From an uncultured Latescibacterota bacterium (lineage in GTDB: Bacteria > Latescibacterota > UBA2968 > UBA8231): 64,000 bases of DNA. Of this stretch, positions 51,846 through 60,516 are shown one piece after another. The stretch's first letter is position 1; the number at the start of each line of letters is the position of its first letter. The notes beneath the pieces are model-generated. The model was not told the DNA's origin. It searched no databases and saw nothing but the letters and a program-made list of their open reading frames with translations. A program made the position numbers and the translations under genes. The DNA is taken from positions 5,402,049-5,466,048 of the forward strand of contig OY282352.1 in the NCBI GenBank assembly GCA_958295495.1. The letters are read 5' to 3'.

Positions 51846-54629
51846 TTGCAAGCGTCTAGAATGTGGGGGTTGATCGGTTGGGCCGCGCTGGTGCTGGCGG
51901 CCGGAATGGCTGAGGCCCAAGAATATGGCAACCGCTTGGGTCGCCAGCGCGGCGGGGCGGTCAGCTTTGAGCCGCGCGGGCCTGGGGTTCTGTTTGGTGC
52001 GCTCGATCCAGCAGTCAAGAAATGGTACATTCCCCAAGAGCTTTTCAACGAATACGGCTGGCGACAGTGGGAGTACTCCAACTACGCTAGGGACGAATTC
52101 CGACGCTACGTCAACATCCATCGCGAAGGCGATTACTTCTACGACTTCTACGGCAACTTCATCGGCCGCGGTTGGCTGATCTACGACTGGAGCCAAAACC
52201 AGCCGGGGCAACTCGGCAGCAGCATCTTCCAGAACTCCCGTTTCGACTCTTGGTTCAACGGGGTCACCATTGGCGGCGATTCGCAGAGCCAATACTACTA
52301 TTCCATTACAGTTGGCAATCTGCTGCGCACGACCCTTACGCCAATGACCTTCTCTAGGCCCCGTTACAATGGCATCCAGATTGACTTCATGGCCGACAAA
52401 TACGCCGGCACGATCCTCGCCTCGCGGATCAGCGACCCGATCTTGGGCGAGACTAGGGAGCCGGAGACCCGCACCAATACCACTACCATGTTCGGCGGGC
52501 GCGGTACGGTTCAGGTCGGCGACTTCATCGAGGTGGGCGCGACCGTAGTCGATGCCCGCAATACCAACACCACGCTCGACCTGTTCAGCGGCGACTTGAT
52601 CGCCGGCAGCCTCACTTCCGGCCAGAGCAGCACCCCGCTGACGGCCATTGCCATCATCCTCAGCGACGACACGCCCGAAGATGGCGAGGGGGGCGCGGCT
52701 TTGTTCCGCCACAAGGTGAGCATCATCAGCCGCGACTTCGAGACGAACAAAGAGCAGGTTTTCGAGGCGGTGGAAGTCGTCCGCGCTGGCGCGGAGTGGC
52801 CGATTAAATTCGGCGGTTTTGAGCGCCAGGGGTACACGGCCGCCGACGGCAATGAGCGCATCGTCCTCAATTACGACTTCAACGATCCGGCGTACATCGG
52901 CCCAGACCCTACCTCAATCGTGGCGATGGAATTTGAATACGTCTTGGGCAATGACTTCAAGGTGGAGATGTGGTCCGATCGGCAGACGGGCCGCCGCGCC
53001 ATGCCCTCAGCGCCCCTGAGTGCGGAAACCATAGACGCCAGCGAACCAGCGCTGATTACCCTGCGGCGAGCCGAGGGCAACGTGAAGGACATTTCCAATC
53101 TCCAACTCGTCAAATTTGACTACGGCCTGCCGACGGGCAACCTAGTCGGCGGATTTACGGTGGAGGGCAAGGGGCTGTGGGGATTTGACTTCTATGGAGA
53201 ATGGGACCGCAACAAGCGCTACTTTCAGTATCCCAATGCCGCGCTGTTTACGGCCGGCAAAAACCACAAAATTGCCACCGAGCAGTCCGACGCTTGGTTT
53301 TTCAACCTCTCCCGTCAGTTCCATCCGTGGTTCTTCTTCGGCGAGGTCTATGCGATGGACGACGCGTATTCGACCACGGCTTTTTTGGTAGATACCAATG
53401 GCGACATCCAATACGACAATTCCCAGCGCAACTTCTACGAGTTCGTCGAAGACAACGACGACCAAGATCAATATCCCGACTGGATCCGTGCGGGTTCGGC
53501 CAATGACCGGCTTATCTTTCCTGGGTGGGACGAGAACAACGACTTTATATCGGATTTCAATCAAAACGACAATGGCACGGTCAACAACCTCATTCCCGAC
53601 TACGAAGAGCCTTTTTTGCGCTATGCGGTTGATCGGCCCGAATTCCTTTTCGGCATCGACCTGAACAACAACGATTGGATCGACCGCTTTGAAGACGACG
53701 ACCTGCCGGATTACCCCTACAAGACCGATCGGCAGGGCTACAATGTGTTCGCCGGTGCCGAACTCGGACGAGGAACGCGGTTGACCGTGGGGCAGGCGGA
53801 TGAGCAGATGATCTCAGCCGACCGCTCAAGCCGCGTCCAGTACGCGCTCTTTACCTTTGATCGCGACGTGCCGGGCGTGGGTCGCTTGCGGGTTTTTGAC
53901 TCGCTGAAAAAGGTCGCCGATACCATTCCGGACGATAGGCGCGCCCCCACGCCTTATGTCGATGCCCCGCCGATCCAGCCCCTCGTCCCCGACATTTTGC
54001 CGGCCCAAGACACTTGGGTCAATTCGCTGTGGCTCGGGTTCGACTACGTGGGCATTGACCGGCTCAACATCATCAACAAGTTCAAATACGAATTCTATCG
54101 CCAAAACCAAGACGATCCACGCGATATAGATGGACGCCGCCTGCGGACCGACACGAGCTTCTTCGGCTTGATCAACAAGTTTGACTACACCTACGACTTA
54201 GGTCGCTTCAGCCTCCAGCCCAAGTTCAAGAGCGAATACTTGCGGCGTACGCCGTTTTTGGTCCAAGAGGATGAGCGCAAGGAGTGGACGGGTAGCTTCG
54301 TGTTGCTGGCCCAACTGCCGGTGCTTCAGCACACTGTGCTGATGGGTGGTGTAGAGCAACTGCTGCTGCGGGATTTGATGCGAGACGAAGAGGCCATGGT
54401 CGCCAGCGGCGTCACCACGGAAACGGGCGACTTGAGCAGCGCAAACGTGGCGGTGCAGCTATCCAATTCCTCGGACTACATGGGGTATCGCCTGACGACC
54501 CAGATCGGCCTGCGCTACGGGCGCACCCAGACCGAGCTGGTGCGAGAGGAAGACAGCGGTTTTGCCAAGGGCAGCGAGAGCAGCAATTCGACGACTAGCT
54601 TCATCACTGTGTACGCCGGAATTCAGTAA
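51846..54629 (+). CDS. Large outer-membrane/surface barrel-like protein, locus B first copy
   Basis: A 927-residue protein. The start is probably TTG at 51846, because AGGGAGAG lies eight bases upstream; the in-frame ATG at 51861 is the alternative. Signal peptide ends at AEA, then QEYGNRLGRQRGG. The shared family motifs are KWYIPQELFNEYGW, SNYARDEFRRYV, TLTPMTFSRP and LSDDTPEDGEGGA. An acidic Asp/Asn block of about residues 530-640 follows (DDNDDQDQYPDWIR, DENNDFISDFNQN, PEFLFGIDLNNNDWIDRFEDDD, PDYPYK). The C-terminal third alternates like outer-membrane strands and ends TSFITVYAGIQ. No named family is recognised. It overlaps the next paralog by one base. Confidence 0.72.
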   Translation: MQASRMWGLIGWAALVLAAGMAEAQEYGNRLGRQRGGAVSFEPRGPGVLFGALDPAVKKWYIPQELFNEYGWRQWEYSNYARDEFRRYVNIHREGDYFYDFYGNFIGRGWLIYDWSQNQPGQLGSSIFQNSRFDSWFNGVTIGGDSQSQYYYSITVGNLLRTTLTPMTFSRPRYNGIQIDFMADKYAGTILASRISDPILGETREPETRTNTTTMFGGRGTVQVGDFIEVGATVVDARNTNTTLDLFSGDLIAGSLTSGQSSTPLTAIAIILSDDTPEDGEGGAALFRHKVSIISRDFETNKEQVFEAVEVVRAGAEWPIKFGGFERQGYTAADGNERIVLNYDFNDPAYIGPDPTSIVAMEFEYVLGNDFKVEMWSDRQTGRRAMPSAPLSAETIDASEPALITLRRAEGNVKDISNLQLVKFDYGLPTGNLVGGFTVEGKGLWGFDFYGEWDRNKRYFQYPNAALFTAGKNHKIATEQSDAWFFNLSRQFHPWFFFGEVYAMDDAYSTTAFLVDTNGDIQYDNSQRNFYEFVEDNDDQDQYPDWIRAGSANDRLIFPGWDENNDFISDFNQNDNGTVNNLIPDYEEPFLRYAVDRPEFLFGIDLNNNDWIDRFEDDDLPDYPYKTDRQGYNVFAGAELGRGTRLTVGQADEQMISADRSSRVQYALFTFDRDVPGVGRLRVFDSLKKVADTIPDDRRAPTPYVDAPPIQPLVPDILPAQDTWVNSLWLGFDYVGIDRLNIINKFKYEFYRQNQDDPRDIDGRRLRTDTSFFGLINKFDYTYDLGRFSLQPKFKSEYLRRTPFLVQEDERKEWTGSFVLLAQLPVLQHTVLMGGVEQLLLRDLMRDEEAMVASGVTTETGDLSSANVAVQLSNSSDYMGYRLTTQIGLRYGRTQTELVREEDSGFAKGSESSNSTTSFITVYAGIQ

Positions 54630-57547
54630 TGGGTGCGCCGCGAGCTACATGCACATTGCTACTGGGCGTAGTCCTGTGCGCCCTTGAGGTCGGTGCCCAG
54701 ACAGACTACGGCAATCGCCTCGGCCGCCGGGTTGACGAGCGCCGCGTGTTTTCGGCTGCAGGCCGGTCGGTGCTGATCGACGCGCTGGACCCAACCATTC
54801 AGCGCTGGTACTTGCCGCAGGAGTTGTTCACCGAGTACGGCCGCCGCCAGTGGGAGTACACCAACTATGCGCGGGAGCCTTTTCTCCGCTATGTGTCGCG
54901 CAGCCAAGAGGGTTTCTATTTTTACGATCCCTACGGCGATTTGATCACCCGCGGCTGGCTCATCTACGATTGGCGGCAGACTCAGCCGCTGACCAGTGCC
55001 AGCAATCAGGTCACCAAGCGCGGCGAGTACCTAAGCTGGTTCAACCGCCTCATCATCTCCTCGGATACCAGCGGCGATTACAGCTATTCGATCGTGGTCG
55101 GGGACGAGCTTTTTACGACGCTGACGCCCCTGACTTTCCGCAAGACTGGCTTCAATGGCGTAGTGACTAGTTTGGCCAGCCAGCACTTGCGGGCGACCGG
55201 GCTATTTTCGCGGATCTCGTCGCCGATCATCGACATTAGCGCGGATTTTCCGACTCGGCAGCTAGAAAACGCGACGAACCTATCCGCACTTCGCTTTGAG
55301 GCCGATGTCAGCGATCACCTGACCTTGGGCACGACCTTTGTCAATTCCCACAGCAACAACGGGGCCTTGGAGAGCTTTCAGGAGAGCCCCTTTACGGGTT
55401 TGCTGACCTCGGGTCAGTTAGACCGGCGGCTCGAATTGCTGGTGGTGAGGCTGTCCGACGATTCGCCTGAAGACGGCGAAGGGGGGGCCGTGCTCTTCAG
55501 CGACGACGTGGAGATCACGACGACCTTGATGCGCGAGGTGGCTGCGGGCGATAGCGTGACCTTGGTCCCGAGGGATACGGTCATCACCGGCAGCAGCATT
55601 GGCTACCGCCCGTTGCGCGACGGGGGCAAGGTGCGCGACGGCTTCCTCACAGCCGACGGCTCTGAGCGCATCGCGCTCAAATATCCGCTGGCGGTCGAAG
55701 ATGGGGACGACGAAACTGGTACCTTGCGCCTCCTATTGCAGCAGAGTTTGGGGTTGAGCTTGGCCGAGGCCGAGGATGCGGTGACCGCGATCAAGAAGGT
55801 GCGCTTCCGGCTCATTCTGGCCAACGATTACCGGGTGGAGGTCGCGTCCGACCGGCAGACCAATCCAGTGGATCAGCCACAATTTCTACAGGTCGCGCGA
55901 GCAGCGGGCAACATCAAAAATCGCCTCAACCAGCAAGAGGTGGCCTTTGACTACGGGCTGCCCACTGCGAGCCAGATATACGGCTTTACCGCTGAGATGC
56001 GCGATTGGTACGGGTTCGACTTCTACGGAGAGTTCAACGTCAGCACCCTGTACCGCAAGTACCCCACGACGACCCTAAAGAAGCACGAGGCCATTGCCGG
56101 CATTGTCGGAGACCAGCACGACGTGGCCTACATGGTCAACTTGGCGCGCGACATCGGCCCTTGGCATTTTTTTCTCGAAGGCTTCGGTATGGACGACGGA
56201 TACAGCACCAACGTGCGGCCAGTGGATGGCCGCGGCTTGGTTGACTACTCGCCCGAAGCCATCATCCAGTCCTATGACTTTGTCGATGACAACGACGACA
56301 ATGACCGGCACCCAGATCAGTTGCGCCGCTTTCAGGGCAGTTTGATTCCCATTCCGGGGCAGACTTTCCGGGTCCGGCCCAACGGCGTGGCCGATCCAGC
56401 GGTTTTCCCCGGCTACGACGAAAACGGGGACTTCCTTTCCGATTTCAACCAAAACAGCAACGGCGAGAGGCAAAACTTCTTCCCGGACTACGAAGAGCCT
56501 TTTCTGCGCTACGAGGTTGATCGGCCCGAGTTTCTCTTTGGCATTGATTTGAACAACAACGGCTGGGTCGATCGCTTTGAAAACGACGACGAGCCAGACT
56601 ATCCCTACAAGAAAGACCACTGGGGCTACAATTTTTACACCAGCGTCCAAGTCAATCCCGAAATCCGACTCACGGCCGGCCGCTTGCGCCAAGCTATGCA
56701 CCAAGCCGCACGCGACAACGATACCTTCTACGGGATATTTACCTTTACCAAAAGCCACCCCACGTTGGGTCGCTGGCGGCTCTTCGACATGGTGCGGAAG
56801 GCCGAAGACAATATCGAGGATCACCTCGTGCAGTGGATCGTGCCCCGAGCGGAGTTCGGCCAATTCAGCGAGACGACGGGCAGCAATGTGCCCGTGCCCG
56901 ACCTGTTGGCCGCCGAGAATACGTGGATCAACACGCTGTACTCGGACTGGGAGTACGACAGTCCTAGAGGGTGGAGCACCCGCCACCGATTCAAAATGGA
57001 CGTGTGGAAGCAGCAGGAGGCCGAGGTGATGTTGGACGACGAGGACGCGCCGGTGGTGGCCTTCGATCCCTTGGGACCCGAGGGCCGCAATGGCCGCGAG
57101 ACATCCAGTTTTGTCGGGTTAATAGACAAGGTCTCCTATGCGTTCTCGTGGAAGTCAATCGCCATTTCCCCACGCCTTAAGAGCGAATTTATGCGCCGAG
57201 TGCCCTTCAGCCGTAGCGCACCGCAGGAACGCAGTTACGACGTGCTCTACATAGTGCTAGCGAATTTCCCGATTCTCCACCGCTCTTATGTGCAGCTAGG
57301 GATTGAGGGGCGCTATTTCTACGACCTCGAAGGCGATGAGGGGCAACTAGCGGCCGGAGAGTGGACCGGCGACTTTCGCGGCACGGTCTTGGCCTGCCAA
57401 CTGACGAGCACTCGTGCCTATTCTGGATACGAGTTGACCACTCAAATGGGGGTTCGCTTCGACCGTCGCTCGTTGGAAGTCAAAGACGGGGGTAGGGAGC
57501 GGAAGACCTCGGGCCTAGTGTTCCTTTCGGTATTTGCCGGATTGTAG
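54629..57547 (+). CDS. Large outer-membrane/surface barrel-like protein, locus B second copy
   Basis: A 972-residue protein, start ATG at 54629 overlapping the preceding TAA (TAATG), so translation is coupled. Signal peptide ending VGA, then QTDYGNRLGRR, then RWYLPQELFTEYG and TNYAREPFLRYV as in the other copies. It also has TLTPLTFRKT, LSDDSPEDGEGGA and the acidic block of about 540-670 (DDNDDNDRHPDQ, DENGDFLSDFNQN, PEFLFGIDLNNNGWVDRFENDD, PDYPYK). The last strands end LVFLSVFAGL. Sequence drift between the copies is large outside these motifs, so the duplication is old. The pair may form different channels or different surface subunits. Confidence 0.72.
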   Translation: MGAPRATCTLLLGVVLCALEVGAQTDYGNRLGRRVDERRVFSAAGRSVLIDALDPTIQRWYLPQELFTEYGRRQWEYTNYAREPFLRYVSRSQEGFYFYDPYGDLITRGWLIYDWRQTQPLTSASNQVTKRGEYLSWFNRLIISSDTSGDYSYSIVVGDELFTTLTPLTFRKTGFNGVVTSLASQHLRATGLFSRISSPIIDISADFPTRQLENATNLSALRFEADVSDHLTLGTTFVNSHSNNGALESFQESPFTGLLTSGQLDRRLELLVVRLSDDSPEDGEGGAVLFSDDVEITTTLMREVAAGDSVTLVPRDTVITGSSIGYRPLRDGGKVRDGFLTADGSERIALKYPLAVEDGDDETGTLRLLLQQSLGLSLAEAEDAVTAIKKVRFRLILANDYRVEVASDRQTNPVDQPQFLQVARAAGNIKNRLNQQEVAFDYGLPTASQIYGFTAEMRDWYGFDFYGEFNVSTLYRKYPTTTLKKHEAIAGIVGDQHDVAYMVNLARDIGPWHFFLEGFGMDDGYSTNVRPVDGRGLVDYSPEAIIQSYDFVDDNDDNDRHPDQLRRFQGSLIPIPGQTFRVRPNGVADPAVFPGYDENGDFLSDFNQNSNGERQNFFPDYEEPFLRYEVDRPEFLFGIDLNNNGWVDRFENDDEPDYPYKKDHWGYNFYTSVQVNPEIRLTAGRLRQAMHQAARDNDTFYGIFTFTKSHPTLGRWRLFDMVRKAEDNIEDHLVQWIVPRAEFGQFSETTGSNVPVPDLLAAENTWINTLYSDWEYDSPRGWSTRHRFKMDVWKQQEAEVMLDDEDAPVVAFDPLGPEGRNGRETSSFVGLIDKVSYAFSWKSIAISPRLKSEFMRRVPFSRSAPQERSYDVLYIVLANFPILHRSYVQLGIEGRYFYDLEGDEGQLAAGEWTGDFRGTVLACQLTSTRAYSGYELTTQMGVRFDRRSLEVKDGGRERKTSGLVFLSVFAGL

Positions 57548-57559
57548 GGGCGGGAAGCG

Positions 57560-59314
57560 ATGACGACTGCTGCGCCGCAGGGCTGGATCATCAGCCGCCA
57601 ATGGGATTTCTTGTTTTTCATTGGCACCCCGCTGCTTTCTCTCGCGGTGCTGCTACTCGCCGCCAACTACTTCACCTCTGCTGACATTGCCCTCTTTGTG
57701 CTGGCCTTTTTCGCGGTGGGGCACCACCTGCCCGGGCTGATGCGCGCCTATGGAGAGCGGGAGCTGTTTGGCCGCTACAAGGCCCGCTTCATCGTCGCTC
57801 CGCTGGTGATCGCCTCCTTCGTCAGTTGGAGCGTGTTTAACGGCCACCTCGGGTTTTTCATTTTCTTGGCCCTGTGGGACATGTGGCATTTCTTTATGCA
57901 GCACTACGGCTTCATGCGGATCTACGAGGTCAAGCGACGTCGGCCCTCGCAGTTGAGTGCGCGGCTGGACTGGTGGCTGACGGCCGTCTGGTTCGGATAC
58001 GTGATAGCGGCCAGCCCCCACTATCTGATCAATTTTTTAGAGCGCTGCCATCGCTATGGCTTTGGGCTATATACTTGGATCAAGCCTGAATACGTTTTTT
58101 CGCTGCGGGACGTCATGTTGTACTTGGCGCTGGCCTTGTCGGTGGTCTACGTCGGTAACATGGTCGTCGAAAGGCGTCGCGGTGCGCCTATCGTCTGGCC
58201 CAAGCTGGCGATTTCGGCCACTACGTTCGCCACGGTCTATTACGCTTATATCGTTCTCGAAGACGTCATCTTGGGCTACGCGATCACCGCGCTGGCACAT
58301 GACATTCAATACTTCGCCATTGTGTGGATTTACAATCACGGAGTGCTCAGGCGTTCGCGCGACTTGGGTCGGTCCTTCTTTCGCTTCCTATTCGCCGATG
58401 GGCGCTTGCGAATCGTCCTGTTTTACCTGTTGCTGATATTGGCGTACGGCGGCATAGAGGCCCTCGCACGAGCGACCCAGAATTTCCTGATTTACGATAT
58501 AGTCAAGGTGCTCATCGCCACCTCGGCCTTTATGCACTACTACTACGACGGGTTCATGTGGAAGGTCGGCAAAAAAGAGATCCGGCAGAATTTGATGGAC
58601 GAGGCGTCCGCAGAAAGGCCGTGCGAGGAGGCCCTGCCGCGTCGCGGCTGGAATGCGCTGGTGACGCGCTGGCAGAATGCTCGGACGCAGTGGTCGGTGC
58701 TCTCCTATGGGTTCGAGACCAGCAAGCAGGTGCTGTACTTCGGGGTGCCCATCCTCTTCTTGGCTTGGACCGACGCCCGGTATTCGATGTCGGACGTAAG
58801 TGCCAAGGAATACTTGTCCCGACTGGCCCCGAGCGTGGCCAAAGCCCACGACGACTTGGGGATCGCCTATAGCCGTCAGGGGGATTTCGATCGCGGCATT
58901 GCCGCCCACCAACAGGCCATTGCTGCGGATTCTACCTATGCCCAAGCCTATACGCACTTGGGGATCGCCCATTCGCTTAAAGGCGATCTGAAGGCTGCCA
59001 TCGGCCTGCACCAACAGGCCATCGCGCTGGAGCCCGAGTTGGCGCAGGCCCATTTTAATTTAGGGGTGGAATACGCAAAAATGGAACGGCTCGGGGAAGC
59101 CATTGGCGCGTTTGAGCGAGCTGTGGCCTTAGACGCGGGCTACGGCCGCGCCCACTTGGCCCTCGCGCAGACATACAAAAAGATGGGCAACCAGCCCCTC
59201 GCAAAAAGGCACTGGAACCGAGCGCACGACTTGCAGGCCGCCGTGCAGCGGAAGGATTTGAGCCTCAGTGCCATGCCTTGGGCCACGGGGACGCCACTCA
59301 AAGGCGATTCCTGA
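57560..59314 (+). CDS. Polytopic membrane protein with C-terminal TPR domain
   Basis: A 584-residue protein 12 bases after the second barrel gene, so it belongs to that operon. About nine or ten membrane segments cover residues 12-400 and carry conserved-looking polar motifs: H55-H56 with RAYGERELFGRYK, WDMWH at 106-110, QHYG at 114-117, HDIQYF, and HYYYDGFMWK near 335. The histidines on membrane segments recall metal-dependent integral membrane enzymes, but I do not recognise the family. Residues of about 427-560 are four tetratricopeptide repeats. The TPR part may dock it to the other locus proteins. Confidence 0.7.
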   Translation: MTTAAPQGWIISRQWDFLFFIGTPLLSLAVLLLAANYFTSADIALFVLAFFAVGHHLPGLMRAYGERELFGRYKARFIVAPLVIASFVSWSVFNGHLGFFIFLALWDMWHFFMQHYGFMRIYEVKRRRPSQLSARLDWWLTAVWFGYVIAASPHYLINFLERCHRYGFGLYTWIKPEYVFSLRDVMLYLALALSVVYVGNMVVERRRGAPIVWPKLAISATTFATVYYAYIVLEDVILGYAITALAHDIQYFAIVWIYNHGVLRRSRDLGRSFFRFLFADGRLRIVLFYLLLILAYGGIEALARATQNFLIYDIVKVLIATSAFMHYYYDGFMWKVGKKEIRQNLMDEASAERPCEEALPRRGWNALVTRWQNARTQWSVLSYGFETSKQVLYFGVPILFLAWTDARYSMSDVSAKEYLSRLAPSVAKAHDDLGIAYSRQGDFDRGIAAHQQAIAADSTYAQAYTHLGIAHSLKGDLKAAIGLHQQAIALEPELAQAHFNLGVEYAKMERLGEAIGAFERAVALDAGYGRAHLALAQTYKKMGNQPLAKRHWNRAHDLQAAVQRKDLSLSAMPWATGTPLKGDS

Positions 59315-59331
59315 GACTAAAGAGAAAATGC

Positions 59332-59360
59332 TTGACAAAAAAGGTATTTCATTTTTTTAT
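59332..59360 (+). promoter_or_regulatory. Predicted promoter of the CBM9-like gene in locus B
   Basis: A consensus TTGACA (59332-59337), 17-base spacer and TTTTAT (59355-59360) in a strongly A/T-rich stretch, 80 bases before the start codon. With the terminator at 60437-60474 it defines a single-gene transcript. Confidence 0.5.
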
Positions 59361-59440
59361 TTTAGCCTTCTCGTATCATGCGTCCTCAAATATAGGGGGC
59401 GTTTTTCATCATCCATTCAACCAACATAGGGGGTTGTAGC

Positions 59441-60403
59441 ATGAGCAAGAAAATTGTGGTGCTGACTGCTATTATGGGCTTGGTGAGTTCGTCCGCCTTT
59501 GCCCATATTCCTGAAGGGAGGGTATTCGCTGCCTTCCAGTGGCCGACCGATAAACTGCCCGTCCTTGACGGCGATATCTCAGAGTGGGAAATCATGCCAG
59601 CCGAGGTGTGGATTGACAGCGACGATACCGACATCATCGTCGGCGAAGGCGATGTCGGGCGCGAAAAGGACCGCTCCAATCTATTCTTTCGTTTTGCCAT
59701 GGGCTGGAACGACGAATTGAATCGCATCTACTATGTCTTCGACCGCTTTGATGACGTTTGGGATCGCGATGCCGGCGGCATTGGCTGCTGCGGCCAAGAC
59801 GACTCAATTGAGATCGGTCTGGACTCCGACCACTCCGGTGGCTGGTTCCACGCCGGCGGCGCTGGCATTTCTGGCGATTTGACCGAAGAAGAGAATAAGC
59901 TCTTCACCGGCGGTCAGACCCAGACCTCGCATTACCGCTGGCCGGCCATTACGTCTGGTAGTGATCCTAATGGCTGGAGTTGGTTTTGGATGTCTAGCTC
60001 GACTTGGCACGGCGACGAGCCGTACCAGTGCTGCGCGGACTCCTTCACACTCGACGGCGTCCACGGTGCTGAGGCCAATTTCCAGGCCGAGTGGTACACC
60101 ATTGGCTGGGACGATTTCAACTGGCAGGGTCCCGAACTGAGCACCCCGCATGACTTTGTCGAGCTGGAAATTGTCGGTGCTGGTTTACAGATCGTCGATA
60201 ACGACAACGGTCCGGAAGATGCCGAAGACAGAAACCCGTGGACGGCCAAGTGGACGTTAGGCGGCCAGTCCGATATTTTTGGCAACGCCAGTTCGTTTTC
60301 CGACTTTGTTTTGCTGCCTCTCGACGAAGCCGCTCTCGCTAATCTCCCGACTGCGGTCGAGAACGATAGCTGGGGCCATATCAAGGCCTCCGTCGCTAGG
60401 TAA
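59441..60403 (+). CDS. Exported CBM9/DOMON-like protein with SWG.IKA C-terminus (locus B)
   Basis: A 320-residue exported protein. The ATG at 59441 follows AGGGGG, and the signal peptide ends SAFA. The mature part opens with PEGRVFAAFQWPTDKLPVLDGDISEWE, a CBM9-like beginning, then IYYVFDRFDDVWDRDA and DDSIEIGLDSDHSGG. Several cysteine pairs (GGIGCCGQ, YQCCADS) could form disulfides or bind metal. It ends NDSWGHIKASVAR, matching the end of the locus A protein (SSWGAVKALMR) although the middle parts differ. Strong promoter and terminator suggest high, independent expression. Confidence 0.78.
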   Translation: MSKKIVVLTAIMGLVSSSAFAHIPEGRVFAAFQWPTDKLPVLDGDISEWEIMPAEVWIDSDDTDIIVGEGDVGREKDRSNLFFRFAMGWNDELNRIYYVFDRFDDVWDRDAGGIGCCGQDDSIEIGLDSDHSGGWFHAGGAGISGDLTEEENKLFTGGQTQTSHYRWPAITSGSDPNGWSWFWMSSSTWHGDEPYQCCADSFTLDGVHGAEANFQAEWYTIGWDDFNWQGPELSTPHDFVELEIVGAGLQIVDNDNGPEDAEDRNPWTAKWTLGGQSDIFGNASSFSDFVLLPLDEAALANLPTAVENDSWGHIKASVAR

Positions 60404-60436
60404 TTCACCCGCTTAAAGCAGCAAATATCCGTAGTG

Positions 60437-60474
60437 GGACGGGTAGGTCTTCATTGATCTACCCGTCCTTTTTT
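60437..60474 (+). terminator. Rho-independent terminator of the locus B CBM9-like gene
   Basis: GGACGGGTAGGTC (60437-60449), six-base loop, GATCTACCCGTCC (60456-60468), then TTTTTT. A 13-base stem with one G-U pair. An open frame beginning at 60454 runs through this hairpin, which shows that the next gene starts later. Confidence 0.9.
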
Positions 60475-60516
60475 GTCGTATTTTTTGCATTCCCTCAGTC
60501 AAGTCACAAGGCCGTT

